Shown one piece after another: positions 1 to 9,065 of a stretch of DNA of 64,000 bases (position 1 is its first letter; each line of letters begins with the position of its first letter). This DNA comes from CAUPWF01 sp036656615 (GTDB lineage Bacteria > Bacillota > Clostridia > Lachnospirales > Lachnospiraceae): positions 62,001 to 126,000 of the forward strand of contig JAVXHY010000001.1 of NCBI GenBank assembly GCA_036656615.1. The letters run 5' to 3'. Position numbers and translations under genes: made by a program. The notes beneath the pieces were generated by a model. The model was not told the DNA's origin. It saw only the letters and a program-made list of their open reading frames with translations, and did not search any database.

Positions 1-3000
1 TGCCTGTAGATGAATCATTCACCCGACCAGATGCAGTATTCACACCTACCAGTCCGCCGACCTTACTAGTTGCTGTTGCTTTTATTGTGGCTGTTGGTGT
101 GTTTTTATCTGATGCCTGATTTCCACTTAAGATACCTTGATTATTTCCAGTCATACCACCTAGATAGCCCAAATTTGCTTCTACCTCTACATTCTTCGTT
201 GTTGCAAGGGTAGAGTTGGTAATCACACCTGCCCACTTATTCTGTCCAGCAATTCCACCTACGTAGGCTCTGCCATTATCGGAATCTTCGGTTCCCCCTC
301 CGATTACGGTTCCATTTAAGCTGCAGCCATCTATGGTTCCTGTTTCTGTGTTACTTCCATTGATACCGGCAATTCCTCCGGTTCCATACTTGGAACCCTG
401 ATTTCCTTTTATGCTGCCATCAAAAGAGTAGTTCTGAATCTGACCTAGATTCTTACCTACAGCACCACCAATATTTCCCTGATCTGCTTCCGTAAGAGCA
501 AGCTGGGCGAAGATTGGAATGGATAGAGTGGGTGATTTTCCACCAATGATCTTACCTTTCGACCTATTCTCACCAGCTATTCCACCTATATTCACATCAC
601 TTCCAGTGGCTTTTATGTTCGTGATCAGCCCATGTTCCTGGTCTTGCAAGTTCCCTACCATATTGTCTGTAAGCTGCCCTTCATTGGTTCCCGCAATGCC
701 TCCTACGCAACTGGTTCCATTGCTTTTTTTATTTGCTATTGTAACGGCATTATTTTGTACATGACAGCTTTCTATCCATCCAGTATTTTCCCCTGCAATT
801 CCTCCTACAGACTGTGCTCCTCCAATGGCACCACTCATCTGATAGCAAGAGGATATATGACCTTTATTAACCGCTGCAATACCACCTGCCATATCACGAG
901 GTGCATCTACGGAAGCAGTGTTGGTAACTCCCGTAATACGTCCAAGATTTTCTCCTGAAATTCCTCCGGCTTTTCCCCTAACAGAGGAAATCGTTCCATT
1001 ATTCATCACATCATTTAAGATACTATGCGCACCGTTATATCCAGTGATTCCGCCAGCACTTCCCTGACTTCCAAGTATTTGATTCCGGTTTACACAACGT
1101 CCGATTTCTTTGGTGGTATCATTATATCCAACAAAACCTCCCACATTTGACTTTCCCTGTATGATCCATGGTGGTTCCTTTTCCCCCCGATTATCACACT
1201 TAGAAATTGCTGCACCTTTGATGTTTCGTCCTGCAATCCCCCCTACATTCGTACCGTTTCCCAGTATATTTCCACGTAAACTGCAGGTATCTAGCAGACC
1301 ACTCGTTCCCACATTAACAGCTGCAATTCCTCCGATATTTTCTCCGTTTCCAATAACCACCGCCTGAATTCCTGTGGCTTGCGCTACTGTACATCCTGTA
1401 ATTTTCCCTTCATTTCTGGAAACCATCCCACCTAGATTGGAATTGCCATATATCTGCCCATTTAGCCTACAGTTATTGATTGTTCCTAATGGCTTATTTA
1501 ACCCAACTACTCCGCCGATATAATTCTCACCATTTAAGGTTCCTACCGTACAATCTATCATGCTTCCAAGATTGGCTTCTGCCAACCCACCGGTGTAAGT
1601 TCCAGTTGTCTGAATGAGTACATTTTCTGCATTAGAACAATGTTCTATGGTAACTTTTTCTGTTGCAATCCCAATGATCCCACCTGCGTAAGAATAGGTG
1701 GCATCTGTTGATTCCACTTGACCTTCTGGTAGTTTTGTCTGGGAAAGGTCTGGGTCTTTCATGCTGCCAAATGCACGTACATTCGCTTCATTGACCATAT
1801 TCTTGATATATAAGTTGGTCCCTTGTGCACTATATCCTATGATGCCTCCTACATAGAGCTGTGCCGACACCGTATCCAGTACATTTTTATTTCTTCCTGA
1901 TGAGGAAACAAAGCTCATGGTTCCCCCACTTTGATTAAGATTCCCAACAGCCCGTGTGTTTGCAATGGTGGTTTGCAGATCATCTGATGCATTTGGATTA
2001 CATAATTGTGATGCCACCTCCAGTGGCTCCACACCACTTAATAATTGAGCATACCCTACACAACCCCCTACAAAAGCGCCGGTTTTGGATTGCACCACAC
2101 CCAGGAAGTTATTTAACTGGTAATCAATTGAGACCCCATTGGATTCATTAATGATATTGCCGCCTAGCACACCGCCAACATAATAGTTGCCTTTTACTAC
2201 GTTTGGATTGGAATTCAAGGTATACATATCTGTTGTTGTATTCAGACCTATACAGCCTCCTACAAAGCGATTTCCCGAGATATATCCGCCACTCAAACCA
2301 TATTCACTAAGACTTGGATATCCTTTTCGATCCCCCCTTACATTGCATCCTACAATCCCACCTACATAATTATTGCCTGCTACAATACTGGTTGTAGACC
2401 TTCCCGAGTAAAGAGAGCCTACATTATATCCGGCAATCCCTCCTACATAATTTCCGGCAGCACCGATTTTGACGGCTTCCTCCAGTAATGTATTGCCATC
2501 TTTAACAGAGGTATCTGCCTCACTGCTGCAATTTTCTATTTTACCTGCATTATATCCGGTAATACCACCGGCATAAGAATCCGTGGCCATAACCACACCC
2601 GTATTGGTCCACTTTTGTATAAGTTGACCTTCTTGATACTCCAATCGGACACCCACAACCTCTGTCTTATCCTCATTGTAAACGCACTGGGCATTGGCAC
2701 CCACGATTCCTCCCACATAGGAAGCTCCCACTACATGTGATCTGTTATATTGTATCTCTTTATTCGTCAGCGTTCCCTGATCTAAAATACCCACAATGCC
2801 CCCTACATAATTGCGGCCAATGACATATGGGGTTACTTGTTTATTATTTTCATCTTTTTTACCTGTACTGCAGTCTGTTATGGTACTATTTCTTACCATA
2901 CCGGCAATACCACCCACATAATCTCCATAAAGGTTCGCTGGTTTCCCCGCTGCATTAAACTTTACTTCTGCCAGTGGTGTACTGGTACAATTAGAAATCG

Positions 3001-4927
3001 TTCCACCACTTACAAAACCTGCAATTCCTCCAATATATTTGCTTTCTTTCTTCTCTGGATTTTGTTCTGGGGACTGCCCCACTACTGCTCCATAATTCTT
3101 ACAATTGGACAGCACGGTTCTACGAAGAGTATTCGCATTTGACGAAGAATCTTCTATCCAGCCAATCACACCTCCAACACTGGTACTTCCTGATACCATG
3201 GCTCCATTCGTTAGATGCTCATAAGGCTTTATATTGTTTCGGTCTCTTACATCCTTTCCAATGATACCACCTACCGATGCAATGCCTGTAACGGTTCCAT
3301 CTTTCACACTCGTATGGGTGATTGTTCCTTCATTTACGCCGCACAGTGCCCCTACTGCATTTACTCCAGTTACCTCTACTCCCTGCAAGGTTGTATTCAC
3401 AATGGTTCCATGATTAACACCAAATAGACCCAATGCTTTTTCCGATTCTTTAGAATCTAGAATCAAGCCCTGGATTTCTTGTTTTACATTTCCATTCTTT
3501 CCATCGAAGGATGAGTTCTTGGATAATTCTTCCATCATCGGAAATGCCACTTTAGATTTGTCTGACGTCTTTGGTAACACGCACTTATTATACACATGTT
3601 TGTTTTCCAAAATACTTTTCTTACCGCTCCATACTGCATTTCCTTTTTGCTGATAGCTGATATGCGATGCTTCTTTTTCTTTAAATTCAGAGTATCTTAT
3701 ATTAAATAAATGACGAGCATTCTTAATCGTATAAGTCTTGTCTTTTCCCTTAGATGCTGCCGTTGCAAAGTAAGGATTCTCTACATTGCTTTGTTTCCAC
3801 GGGCTGTTCTTTTGATTCACTCCCGTTGTTTGGATCCTTGCATAGATATTATGAAAATCCATGCCAAATCTACTAATGCTGTATGTATTCTTATTGTATT
3901 CTTCTTCCGCTTTTTCCGGTGCTTTGATTGCTGCCAAATCTACTGCATCCAATACCAGTGTGATTTTATTATTTTCTGCATAGGCTCTAAAAGGCACATC
4001 TTTCCACAAGCCCTTGGGATCATGAATCTCTTTCCCATCTTTATCGTACATGGTAAGCTTGCACTTGATTTGGTTGCCATTGGGGGAATCCTTCCCTCTT
4101 ATGATTGTGGCAGCTTCTTTGGATTTATTAATATCCATGGTAAATAGCAGCTTTTTCGTGTCATGATTATAAATCTTGATCTTATAGGCTAGTCGCTGAG
4201 TCAAATCCTTGAATTCTGGCTTTAGCTTCCACTCCAAGGTTAATTCTTCCCCATTTACCAGTTCTACTTTCTCCATAGCTGGCTTTGATCTGGAAGATGG
4301 TGACTGTGCACTTAGGGAGGCATCATAATAGCCAACCATGCGTTTCTTTCTAACACCTTCCTCACGGTCGCTGATATTTACTTTTCCGGTATCGTTATCA
4401 TCTTCTCCCTTTAAATCATAATAGAATTCATCCGCCTTGTCACTATAGCTGGCAGAATAAACCACTCCTTCTACTGGATCAAATTCCACACAAATGGTAC
4501 CTTTTAAAATTGATTTATCATAGATATAATCGCTCAATAGCTTGTAAAGTTCTTTTTCCTCTACATTTGTACTATCTGCATTTAAAATCAGAGCATATAG
4601 ACGTTCTTCATATTTCCATTCTTTATATTGTGGGACTTTCGACAAGCCCTTGATCTGATCCTTCCCAACCTTAATAGCTCCATTCTTTTTCACACAAGCC
4701 TTACGAAACTCATCCAACTGTCCATTCGCCTTATAGTGATTCAGGGAGGACTGAGCAGCATAGTATACCGTCTCAGCATAACTATTATTCTGCTGAAATC
4801 GAGAATTCCGTATGTAGTTCATAAGGCTTGGAACTGCAATGGCTAATATAATTCCAATGATAACCAATGTAACCATTAGTTCTACTAAGGTAAACCCCTT
4901 TCTCTCTCTGATTTTATTATTTTTCAT
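1..4927 (-). CDS. Giant prepilin-like protein with GLUG-type repeats (3' end outside window)
   Basis: The minus-strand frame from the ATG at 4927 stays open to the window edge, about 1,642 codons. Residues 7-24 carry a type IV prepilin signal: basic residues, then KG/FTLVEL with predicted cleavage after Gly11 and the conserved Glu at mature position 5, followed by a hydrophobic helix to about residue 34. Residues about 40-500 are non-repetitive. From about residue 500 I count some 32 copies of a GLUG-like unit (aromatic-V-G-G-I-x-G, often followed by N), spaced about 25-60 residues, as in beta-helical surface proteins. AGGGGG lies 7 bases before the ATG. It follows the small prepilin gene on the same strand but has its own promoter. 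Inference: a surface or pilus-tip adhesin assembled by a type IV pilus/type II secretion-like machine not encoded here. Confidence 0.85.
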   Translation of the reverse strand, partial: MKNNKIRERKGFTLVELMVTLVIIGIILAIAVPSLMNYIRNSRFQQNNSYAETVYYAAQSSLNHYKANGQLDEFRKACVKKNGAIKVGKDQIKGLSKVPQYKEWKYEERLYALILNADSTNVEEKELYKLLSDYIYDKSILKGTICVEFDPVEGVVYSASYSDKADEFYYDLKGEDDNDTGKVNISDREEGVRKKRMVGYYDASLSAQSPSSRSKPAMEKVELVNGEELTLEWKLKPEFKDLTQRLAYKIKIYNHDTKKLLFTMDINKSKEAATIIRGKDSPNGNQIKCKLTMYDKDGKEIHDPKGLWKDVPFRAYAENNKITLVLDAVDLAAIKAPEKAEEEYNKNTYSISRFGMDFHNIYARIQTTGVNQKNSPWKQSNVENPYFATAASKGKDKTYTIKNARHLFNIRYSEFKEKEASHISYQQKGNAVWSGKKSILENKHVYNKCVLPKTSDKSKVAFPMMEELSKNSSFDGKNGNVKQEIQGLILDSKESEKALGLFGVNHGTIVNTTLQGVEVTGVNAVGALCGVNEGTITHTSVKDGTVTGIASVGGIIGKDVRDRNNIKPYEHLTNGAMVSGSTSVGGVIGWIEDSSSNANTLRRTVLSNCKNYGAVVGQSPEQNPEKKESKYIGGIAGFVSGGTISNCTSTPLAEVKFNAAGKPANLYGDYVGGIAGMVRNSTITDCSTGKKDENNKQVTPYVIGRNYVGGIVGILDQGTLTNKEIQYNRSHVVGASYVGGIVGANAQCVYNEDKTEVVGVRLEYQEGQLIQKWTNTGVVMATDSYAGGITGYNAGKIENCSSEADTSVKDGNTLLEEAVKIGAAGNYVGGIAGYNVGSLYSGRSTTSIVAGNNYVGGIVGCNVRGDRKGYPSLSEYGLSGGYISGNRFVGGCIGLNTTTDMYTLNSNPNVVKGNYYVGGVLGGNIINESNGVSIDYQLNNFLGVVQSKTGAFVGGCVGYAQLLSGVEPLEVASQLCNPNASDDLQTTIANTRAVGNLNQSGGTMSFVSSSGRNKNVLDTVSAQLYVGGIIGYSAQGTNLYIKNMVNEANVRAFGSMKDPDLSQTKLPEGQVESTDATYSYAGGIIGIATEKVTIEHCSNAENVLIQTTGTYTGGLAEANLGSMIDCTVGTLNGENYIGGVVGLNKPLGTINNCRLNGQIYGNSNLGGMVSRNEGKITGCTVAQATGIQAVVIGNGENIGGIAAVNVGTSGLLDTCSLRGNILGNGTNVGGIAGRNIKGAAISKCDNRGEKEPPWIIQGKSNVGGFVGYNDTTKEIGRCVNRNQILGSQGSAGGITGYNGAHSILNDVMNNGTISSVRGKAGGISGENLGRITGVTNTASVDAPRDMAGGIAAVNKGHISSCYQMSGAIGGAQSVGGIAGENTGWIESCHVQNNAVTIANKKSNGTSCVGGIAGTNEGQLTDNMVGNLQDQEHGLITNIKATGSDVNIGGIAGENRSKGKIIGGKSPTLSIPIFAQLALTEADQGNIGGAVGKNLGQIQNYSFDGSIKGNQGSKYGTGGIAGINGSNTETGTIDGCSLNGTVIGGGTEDSDNGRAYVGGIAGQNKWAGVITNSTLATTKNVEVEANLGYLGGMTGNNQGILSGNQASDKNTPTATIKATATSKVGGLVGVNTASGRVNDSSTG

Positions 4928-5006
4928 TACGACAACCCCCTAGTTGTATCAGACGAAATAAAACAGTTTCCACTAAAATGCAATATTTTGCAATATATAT
5001 ATTAAA

Positions 5007-5035
5007 AGTATAACACAATTAACCAAATCACTCAA
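5007..5035 (-). promoter_or_regulatory. Sigma-A-type promoter of the GLUG prepilin gene
   Basis: On the minus strand TTGAGT (5035-5030), 17 bases, then TATACT (5012-5007), which also has the extended TG element. The predicted leader is about 70 nt. Just before the start codon the ribosome site AGGGG sits in the loop of a small 5-bp hairpin (ACAAC/GTTGT, 4932-4947), which might reduce initiation; that last point is inference. Confidence 0.6.
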
Positions 5036-5111
5036 CTTTTTCAAAACATTCATTTATATAATTCGGTGGTTATGATTACATTTTAGGTTGATCTGTAAAA
5101 TTATCGAGTAC

Positions 5112-5143
5112 AAAAGGGAATGACTGGTTCTTCATCCCCTTTT
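5112..5143 (-). terminator. Terminator hairpin after the small prepilin gene
   Basis: Twelve-base arms 5112-5123 and 5132-5143 pair fully with one G-T wobble around an 8-base loop. The minus-strand 3' arm ends in TTTT. It lies 28 bases past the stop of the small prepilin and before the promoter of the giant prepilin, so the two genes are separately transcribed. Confidence 0.6.
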
Positions 5144-5171
5144 TGTTAATATCTGAACTTATCTATGATGA

Positions 5172-5573
5172 TCATTTTATATCTCTTATTTCTCCCCATG
5201 GAGGCAGATCTTTGTCCGACGTGTATTGAATCTGCTTGCCATAATTTTTATATGTCATAGCCATAATTTTTCCATTCGTCACTAAAACTTCCTTTGCTAG
5301 TCCTCCATCCACCTCTGCCAGTTTCGTTGCATCCGCTTTTATTTTAGCCACTATAGCATCTCCCGATTTTCCATCCCCATACTCCTCAGATGCGATAGTC
5401 TGAGCTGCCACCAGCACCGCTCTCGCTTCTGCTAACAATCGTTTGTCCTTTGCTTTATCAATATAACCAGTTAATGCCGGTATTAAAAGTGCGGCTAAGA
5501 TAGCTAAGATAACCAGAACAACAATTAATTCCACAAGGGTAAACCCTTGATTCATTCTTTTATTTTTTTTCAT
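5172..5573 (-). CDS. Type IV prepilin / type II secretion major pseudopilin-like protein
   Basis: A 133-residue protein from the ATG at 5573. MKKNKRMNQG/FTLVEL is a classic prepilin leader, cleaved after Gly10 with Glu at mature position 5, followed by a hydrophobic helix (VVLVILAILAALLIPALTGYI) and a small soluble head. The longer frame reaching 5615 has no ribosome site, whereas GGGAGGT sits 11 bases before 5573, inside the end of the upstream PHP gene. The start lies 8 bases after that gene's stop, implying translational coupling. The head is shorter than typical adhesive pilins and resembles PilA/ComGC-type subunits. No assembly ATPase or prepilin peptidase is in the window. Confidence 0.85.
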   Translation of the reverse strand: MKKNKRMNQGFTLVELIVVLVILAILAALLIPALTGYIDKAKDKRLLAEARAVLVAAQTIASEEYGDGKSGDAIVAKIKADATKLAEVDGGLAKEVLVTNGKIMAMTYKNYGKQIQYTSDKDLPPWGEIRDIK

Positions 5574-5580
5574 CTGGTAC

Positions 5581-6399
5581 TTACCTCCCATAGTATTGAA
5601 TCTCAATTGGATCAATTGGATCTACTGGATTTTCCAGTTCGATTTTCTTCTTCCTTCTATGATGTTTTAGTATCCCACCGCTCTTATTGTATAGCCAAAA
5701 AGAATATACCAAGATTTTATTTGCCTTTCCAATTTTATCCTTGGTCGTCTTATCATATATAGTTCCACCTGCTATCAGTGGTAATTTTCTTCTTATTTGA
5801 GAGATCAACTCTGTTTCACAAGTGACATCTTCCGGCAATTCTGTGTAAGCCATACCTACACAATTCAGTCTATGGGAATCGCTGCCACCGATTCCTGGCT
5901 TTTGGTATTTACTTGCCAGTTTCGCTGCCGCCTCGTTGGATGCCGGTGGTTCACATGCATTAAACGTCTCGATAAAATCAAAACGCTTGATAATTTCCGG
6001 TGATTTATAAAAGCACTTGGTGTTGGCAAAGCTCATATACTTCTCCCCACAGGGATGTGCCGGGCCAAGAATTCCCCCATGACGGTGAACAAAGTCTATC
6101 AAAATAGAAACCGGAAGTCCTCGTAGTTCCAGAAGTCTCATCTTCACGCCTTGTGGCATAATAACAATGATATGTCCTGCATCAAAGGTATCATACTCAA
6201 TCCCTTTTAGTACAACAAAATCCGTGTGCTTTTTGTTCTTAAAATTGTTCTTCCAATACCGATATCCTTTATACGTATTATGATCTGTAATTAACAGCCC
6301 CTGAAACCCTTCATTTTGCAGGATTTCAATATATTCTTCCAACCCAGCCTTACTGTCAATGGAACCTTCCTTAATATGGCAGTGCATATCTATCTTCAT
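5581..6399 (-). CDS. PHP-domain metal-dependent hydrolase
   Basis: 272 residues. The PHP metal-ligand motifs are in order: MHCH at residues 5-8, TDHNT near 39-43, KGIEYD near 67, AHPCGE near 120, and GGSDSH near 175. This is the family of YciV/RnaseAM-type phosphoesterases and histidinol-phosphatase-like enzymes, which use two or three metals; the substrate cannot be read from sequence. AAAGGAAG precedes the ATG by about 10 bases. The gene appears co-transcribed with the small prepilin that starts 8 bases after its stop, an unexplained pairing. Confidence 0.8.
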   Translation of the reverse strand: MKIDMHCHIKEGSIDSKAGLEEYIEILQNEGFQGLLITDHNTYKGYRYWKNNFKNKKHTDFVVLKGIEYDTFDAGHIIVIMPQGVKMRLLELRGLPVSILIDFVHRHGGILGPAHPCGEKYMSFANTKCFYKSPEIIKRFDFIETFNACEPPASNEAAAKLASKYQKPGIGGSDSHRLNCVGMAYTELPEDVTCETELISQIRRKLPLIAGGTIYDKTTKDKIGKANKILVYSFWLYNKSGGILKHHRRKKKIELENPVDPIDPIEIQYYGR

Positions 6400-6475
6400 A
6401 AAACGCCACTTCCTTTGCTTTGTATTTTCTGCAAAATAATCTCACCTATATTTTAACACAAAATATAAATATATA

Positions 6476-8275
6476 CTAGGTATTCAATGAAACGTTAATT
6501 TTTTCCTCTAGCTCCTGTAAATATATCCAGCGTTCCATTTTGGCTTCTAGTTGATTCTCAGTCTCTTGTTTGCGCTGCATCAATTCTTCCAATCTTATAA
6601 AATCCGTCGCTGCTTTTGGTATATCCTCTTCTATTTTCTCTATTTGTCCTTCCAAATATTCTATATCCTGTTCTATTGTGTCATAGTCCCTCTGCTCTTG
6701 AAATGTAAATTTTAATTTTTTTGTCTTGGGTTTCTGCGTCTTCTCTCCCAGTGAAGCTCCCAACTGCTTCTCTTGATCTGCAGTTGTCTTCCTTCTATCT
6801 GATTGATAATAATCCGTATAATTTCCTTCATATTGAGTAATCATTCCATCCCCTTCAAATGCAAAGATTCTCCGAACAATTCGATCCAGAAAATATCGAT
6901 CATGAGAGACTGTAATTACAATTCCATCAAAGCCATCCAAATACTGTTCCAAAATAGTAAGGGTCTCAATATCCAAATCATTTGTTGGCTCGTCCAAAAT
7001 CAATACATTGGGTGCTTCCATTAAGATTTTCAATAGGTATAGCCTTCTTTTTTCTCCCCCTGAGAGCTTTTCAATGGTTTGATATTGTAAAGTACTGTCA
7101 AACAGAAACTGTTCCAGCATCTTGGATGCTGTGAGCATACCGTCCACAGTCTGAATATATTCTGCCGTCTCTTTGATATAATCAATCACTTTCAACGAAG
7201 TGTCCATGTATTCATTTTCTTGGGAAAAATATCCAAGTTTCACGGTCATACCACGCTCTACCTGTCCTACATCTGGCAGCAGATTCCCCGTAACGATCTT
7301 CATCAGTGTAGATTTGCCGCATCCATTTGCACCAATAATACCAATGCGGTCTTGTTTTAGAAAGATATAACTAAAATCCTGTATTAGTGTTCTCCCCTCA
7401 TAGCCATGGGAAATATGCTGTAATTCTATCGTCTTCTTCCCCATTCGGCTGCTAATGGAACTCATTTTCACATTCTCATTTACTGAAATTCCATTTTGGC
7501 CTTTTAGATCTTCATACCGTTCAATTCTTGCTTTCTGCTTGGTACTTCTTGCTCTTGCCCCACGCTTCATCCACTCTAGCTCTACACGTAAAATACTTTG
7601 GCGTTTCCGCTGGCTGGCCTCATCCATCTCTGCTCTTTGGGCTTTTAATTCCAAATATTTCTCATAATTCCCCTCGTAACTATATATAGTCTTCTGATCA
7701 ATTTCCACAATCCGATTACACACCTGGTCTAAGAAGTAGCGATCATGAGTAACCATGACCAGCGCTCCCTTACGACGATTCAGATAATTCTCCAGCCATT
7801 CTGCCATTGCACTATCTAAATGATTGGTTGGTTCATCCAACACTAGAATATCACAAGTGGATAGTATTGCCGCTGCCAAAGCTACCCGTTTCTTCTCCCC
7901 ACCAGATAAATTCTGTGTCTCCAAGTCATAGTTAGAAAATCCTAATTTATTTAAGATGGATTTGGCTTCCCCCTCAATCATCCACCCATGTTCCTTTGTT
8001 GCATTTCTAGCAACGACATAGTCATAGACTGTGGTTCCTTCCGAAAATTCAGGATTCTGGGGCAGATATTGCACCACCACATTATTCCCCTTTACAAGCT
8101 CCCCTTCATCTAGGGTTTCTCTTGCGGCAATCATTTTCAGTAGTGTAGATTTCCCGGTACCATTAATTCCAATTACACCAACCTTTTCACCCTCACCAAT
8201 ACTAAAATCAGCATGATGAAACAATACTCTATCTGTATGTGCCTTGGTCATATTATTTATTGTCAACAAATTCAT
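6476..8275 (-). CDS. ABC-F family ATPase, Uup-like
   Basis: 599 residues with two ATP-binding domains in one chain and no membrane segments. Domain 1 has Walker A GINGTGKST (about 36-44) and signature LSGGEKKR; domain 2 has GANGCGKST (about 318-326) and LSGGEKRR. Both have LDEPTN Walker B motifs and are joined by a basic charged linker. The last 90 residues form a lysine/glutamate-rich coiled coil like the Uup C-terminal domain. ABC-F proteins act on the ribosome as translation factors or, in some subfamilies, antibiotic protectors. The Uup-like tail favours the housekeeping type. AAAGGAA precedes the start. A terminator lies about 160 bp upstream (8437-8476), so attenuation is possible but unproven. 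Confidence 0.88.
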   Translation of the reverse strand: MNLLTINNMTKAHTDRVLFHHADFSIGEGEKVGVIGINGTGKSTLLKMIAARETLDEGELVKGNNVVVQYLPQNPEFSEGTTVYDYVVARNATKEHGWMIEGEAKSILNKLGFSNYDLETQNLSGGEKKRVALAAAILSTCDILVLDEPTNHLDSAMAEWLENYLNRRKGALVMVTHDRYFLDQVCNRIVEIDQKTIYSYEGNYEKYLELKAQRAEMDEASQRKRQSILRVELEWMKRGARARSTKQKARIERYEDLKGQNGISVNENVKMSSISSRMGKKTIELQHISHGYEGRTLIQDFSYIFLKQDRIGIIGANGCGKSTLMKIVTGNLLPDVGQVERGMTVKLGYFSQENEYMDTSLKVIDYIKETAEYIQTVDGMLTASKMLEQFLFDSTLQYQTIEKLSGGEKRRLYLLKILMEAPNVLILDEPTNDLDIETLTILEQYLDGFDGIVITVSHDRYFLDRIVRRIFAFEGDGMITQYEGNYTDYYQSDRRKTTADQEKQLGASLGEKTQKPKTKKLKFTFQEQRDYDTIEQDIEYLEGQIEKIEEDIPKAATDFIRLEELMQRKQETENQLEAKMERWIYLQELEEKINVSLNT

Positions 8276-8436
8276 TTATTTTAATTCCTTTCGGTGCTTC
8301 TTACCAAAACAGATTCTTTGAATCCGCTCCACTGCTTTCTCGTAACCATACATAAGATTCTTTCCCATTCTACCATCAAATACAATGAGAGTAAAGTTCC
8401 TTATTTCATTCCCTCTTTATTACAAATGAGCGCACC

Positions 8437-8476
8437 AAAAAGACGGGCACCAATTTGTATGAAATTGACACCCGCC
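8437..8476 (-). terminator. Strong terminator upstream of the ABC-F gene
   Basis: On the minus strand a 15-bp stem (8476-8462 with 8456-8442, including several G-T pairs), a 5-base loop and TTTTT. It lies between the 19-bp repeat array and the ABC-F start. It may end a transcript that crosses the array, or it may be an attenuator in a long ABC-F leader. There is no gene immediately upstream that obviously needs it. Confidence 0.65.
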
Positions 8477-8533
8477 TCTAATGAAATTCTTCGAACATTC
8501 TTTCTACCTCGTTCTCTCATTTTCTTAATCTTT

Positions 8534-8836
8534 GATATCTCCAATATCTCTAATACCTTCCATATCTTATGATATCTTCCATATATTCCGATATACCCAA
8601 TATCCTCTGACACTTTCAATATCCCTTGATACTTTCAATACCCTTTGATACTTTCAATATCACTCGATTCTTCTGACACTCTACAATGTCTTAATTATCT
8701 GTCGATACTTTCAATATCCTCTGATACTTTCAATACCCTTTGATACTTTCAATGACCTCTGATATCTTTAACACCATCCTATATCTATTACATCCTTCGA
8801 TATCTCCAATACCTTTTGATATTTTCAACACCTTCA
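8534..8836. repeat. Tandem array of about 16 degenerate 19-bp units
   Basis: Units read GATACTTTCAATATCCYTT on the plus strand. GATA-like starts fall at 8571, 8590, 8609, 8628, 8647, 8666, 8704, 8723, 8742, 8761, 8799 and 8818, an exact 19-bp phase with degraded copies at 8685 and 8780 and two looser ones at 8534 and 8551. Most units hold a small dyad, GATA-N7-TATC or TACC. A period of 19 is not a multiple of three, which argues against coding. The stretch 8276-9065 otherwise holds only the terminator at 8437-8476 and the hairpin at 9045. Confidence 0.85.
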
Positions 8837-9044
8837 CTTACTAATTCTAATTGGCATACAACATTTAATATTTTGGTGGTCTGTACCTCCTATTCATAAT
8901 TTTCAGCTTTGTTAACTGTTTATGCTGATTTGTTTTTGTTTATATTGCTATTATATCCTTGTATCTTCTATTTGTCAATGCTTTTTTCATTTTTATTTTA
9001 AATAATCTGTTAATTCTTGCATCCTTTGATCAGATGATGAAAGT

Positions 9045-9061
9045 GGGAGGTTAAACCTCCC
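9045..9061 (-). terminator. Short hairpin after the DUF445 gene
   Basis: A 7-bp GC-rich stem (GGGAGGT/ACCTCCC) with a 3-base loop, 4 bases after the stop codon. No T-run follows on the minus strand, so it may be a weak terminator or an mRNA 3' stabiliser. Confidence 0.35.
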
Positions 9062-9065
9062 TTAT

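Noticed and set aside
519..4846. Several open frames of 60-145 codons on the plus strand opposite the GLUG protein
   Set aside because: They are shadows of the minus-strand repeat gene, whose frame is continuous, has a prepilin leader and a ribosome site; the plus-strand frames have neither.
4928..5171. Cyclic di-GMP riboswitch upstream of the giant prepilin gene
   Set aside because: Such switches often precede pilus genes in Clostridia, but the leader is only about 70 nt from a clear promoter and has no recognisable aptamer core.
8401..8619. A 72-codon minus-strand frame through the repeat edge
   Set aside because: It starts at a TTG without a ribosome site, runs through a strong terminator hairpin, and enters an array whose 19-bp period shifts frame.
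8534..8836. Possible CRISPR array
   Set aside because: Units are contiguous with no spacers, are degenerate, and no cas gene is present.
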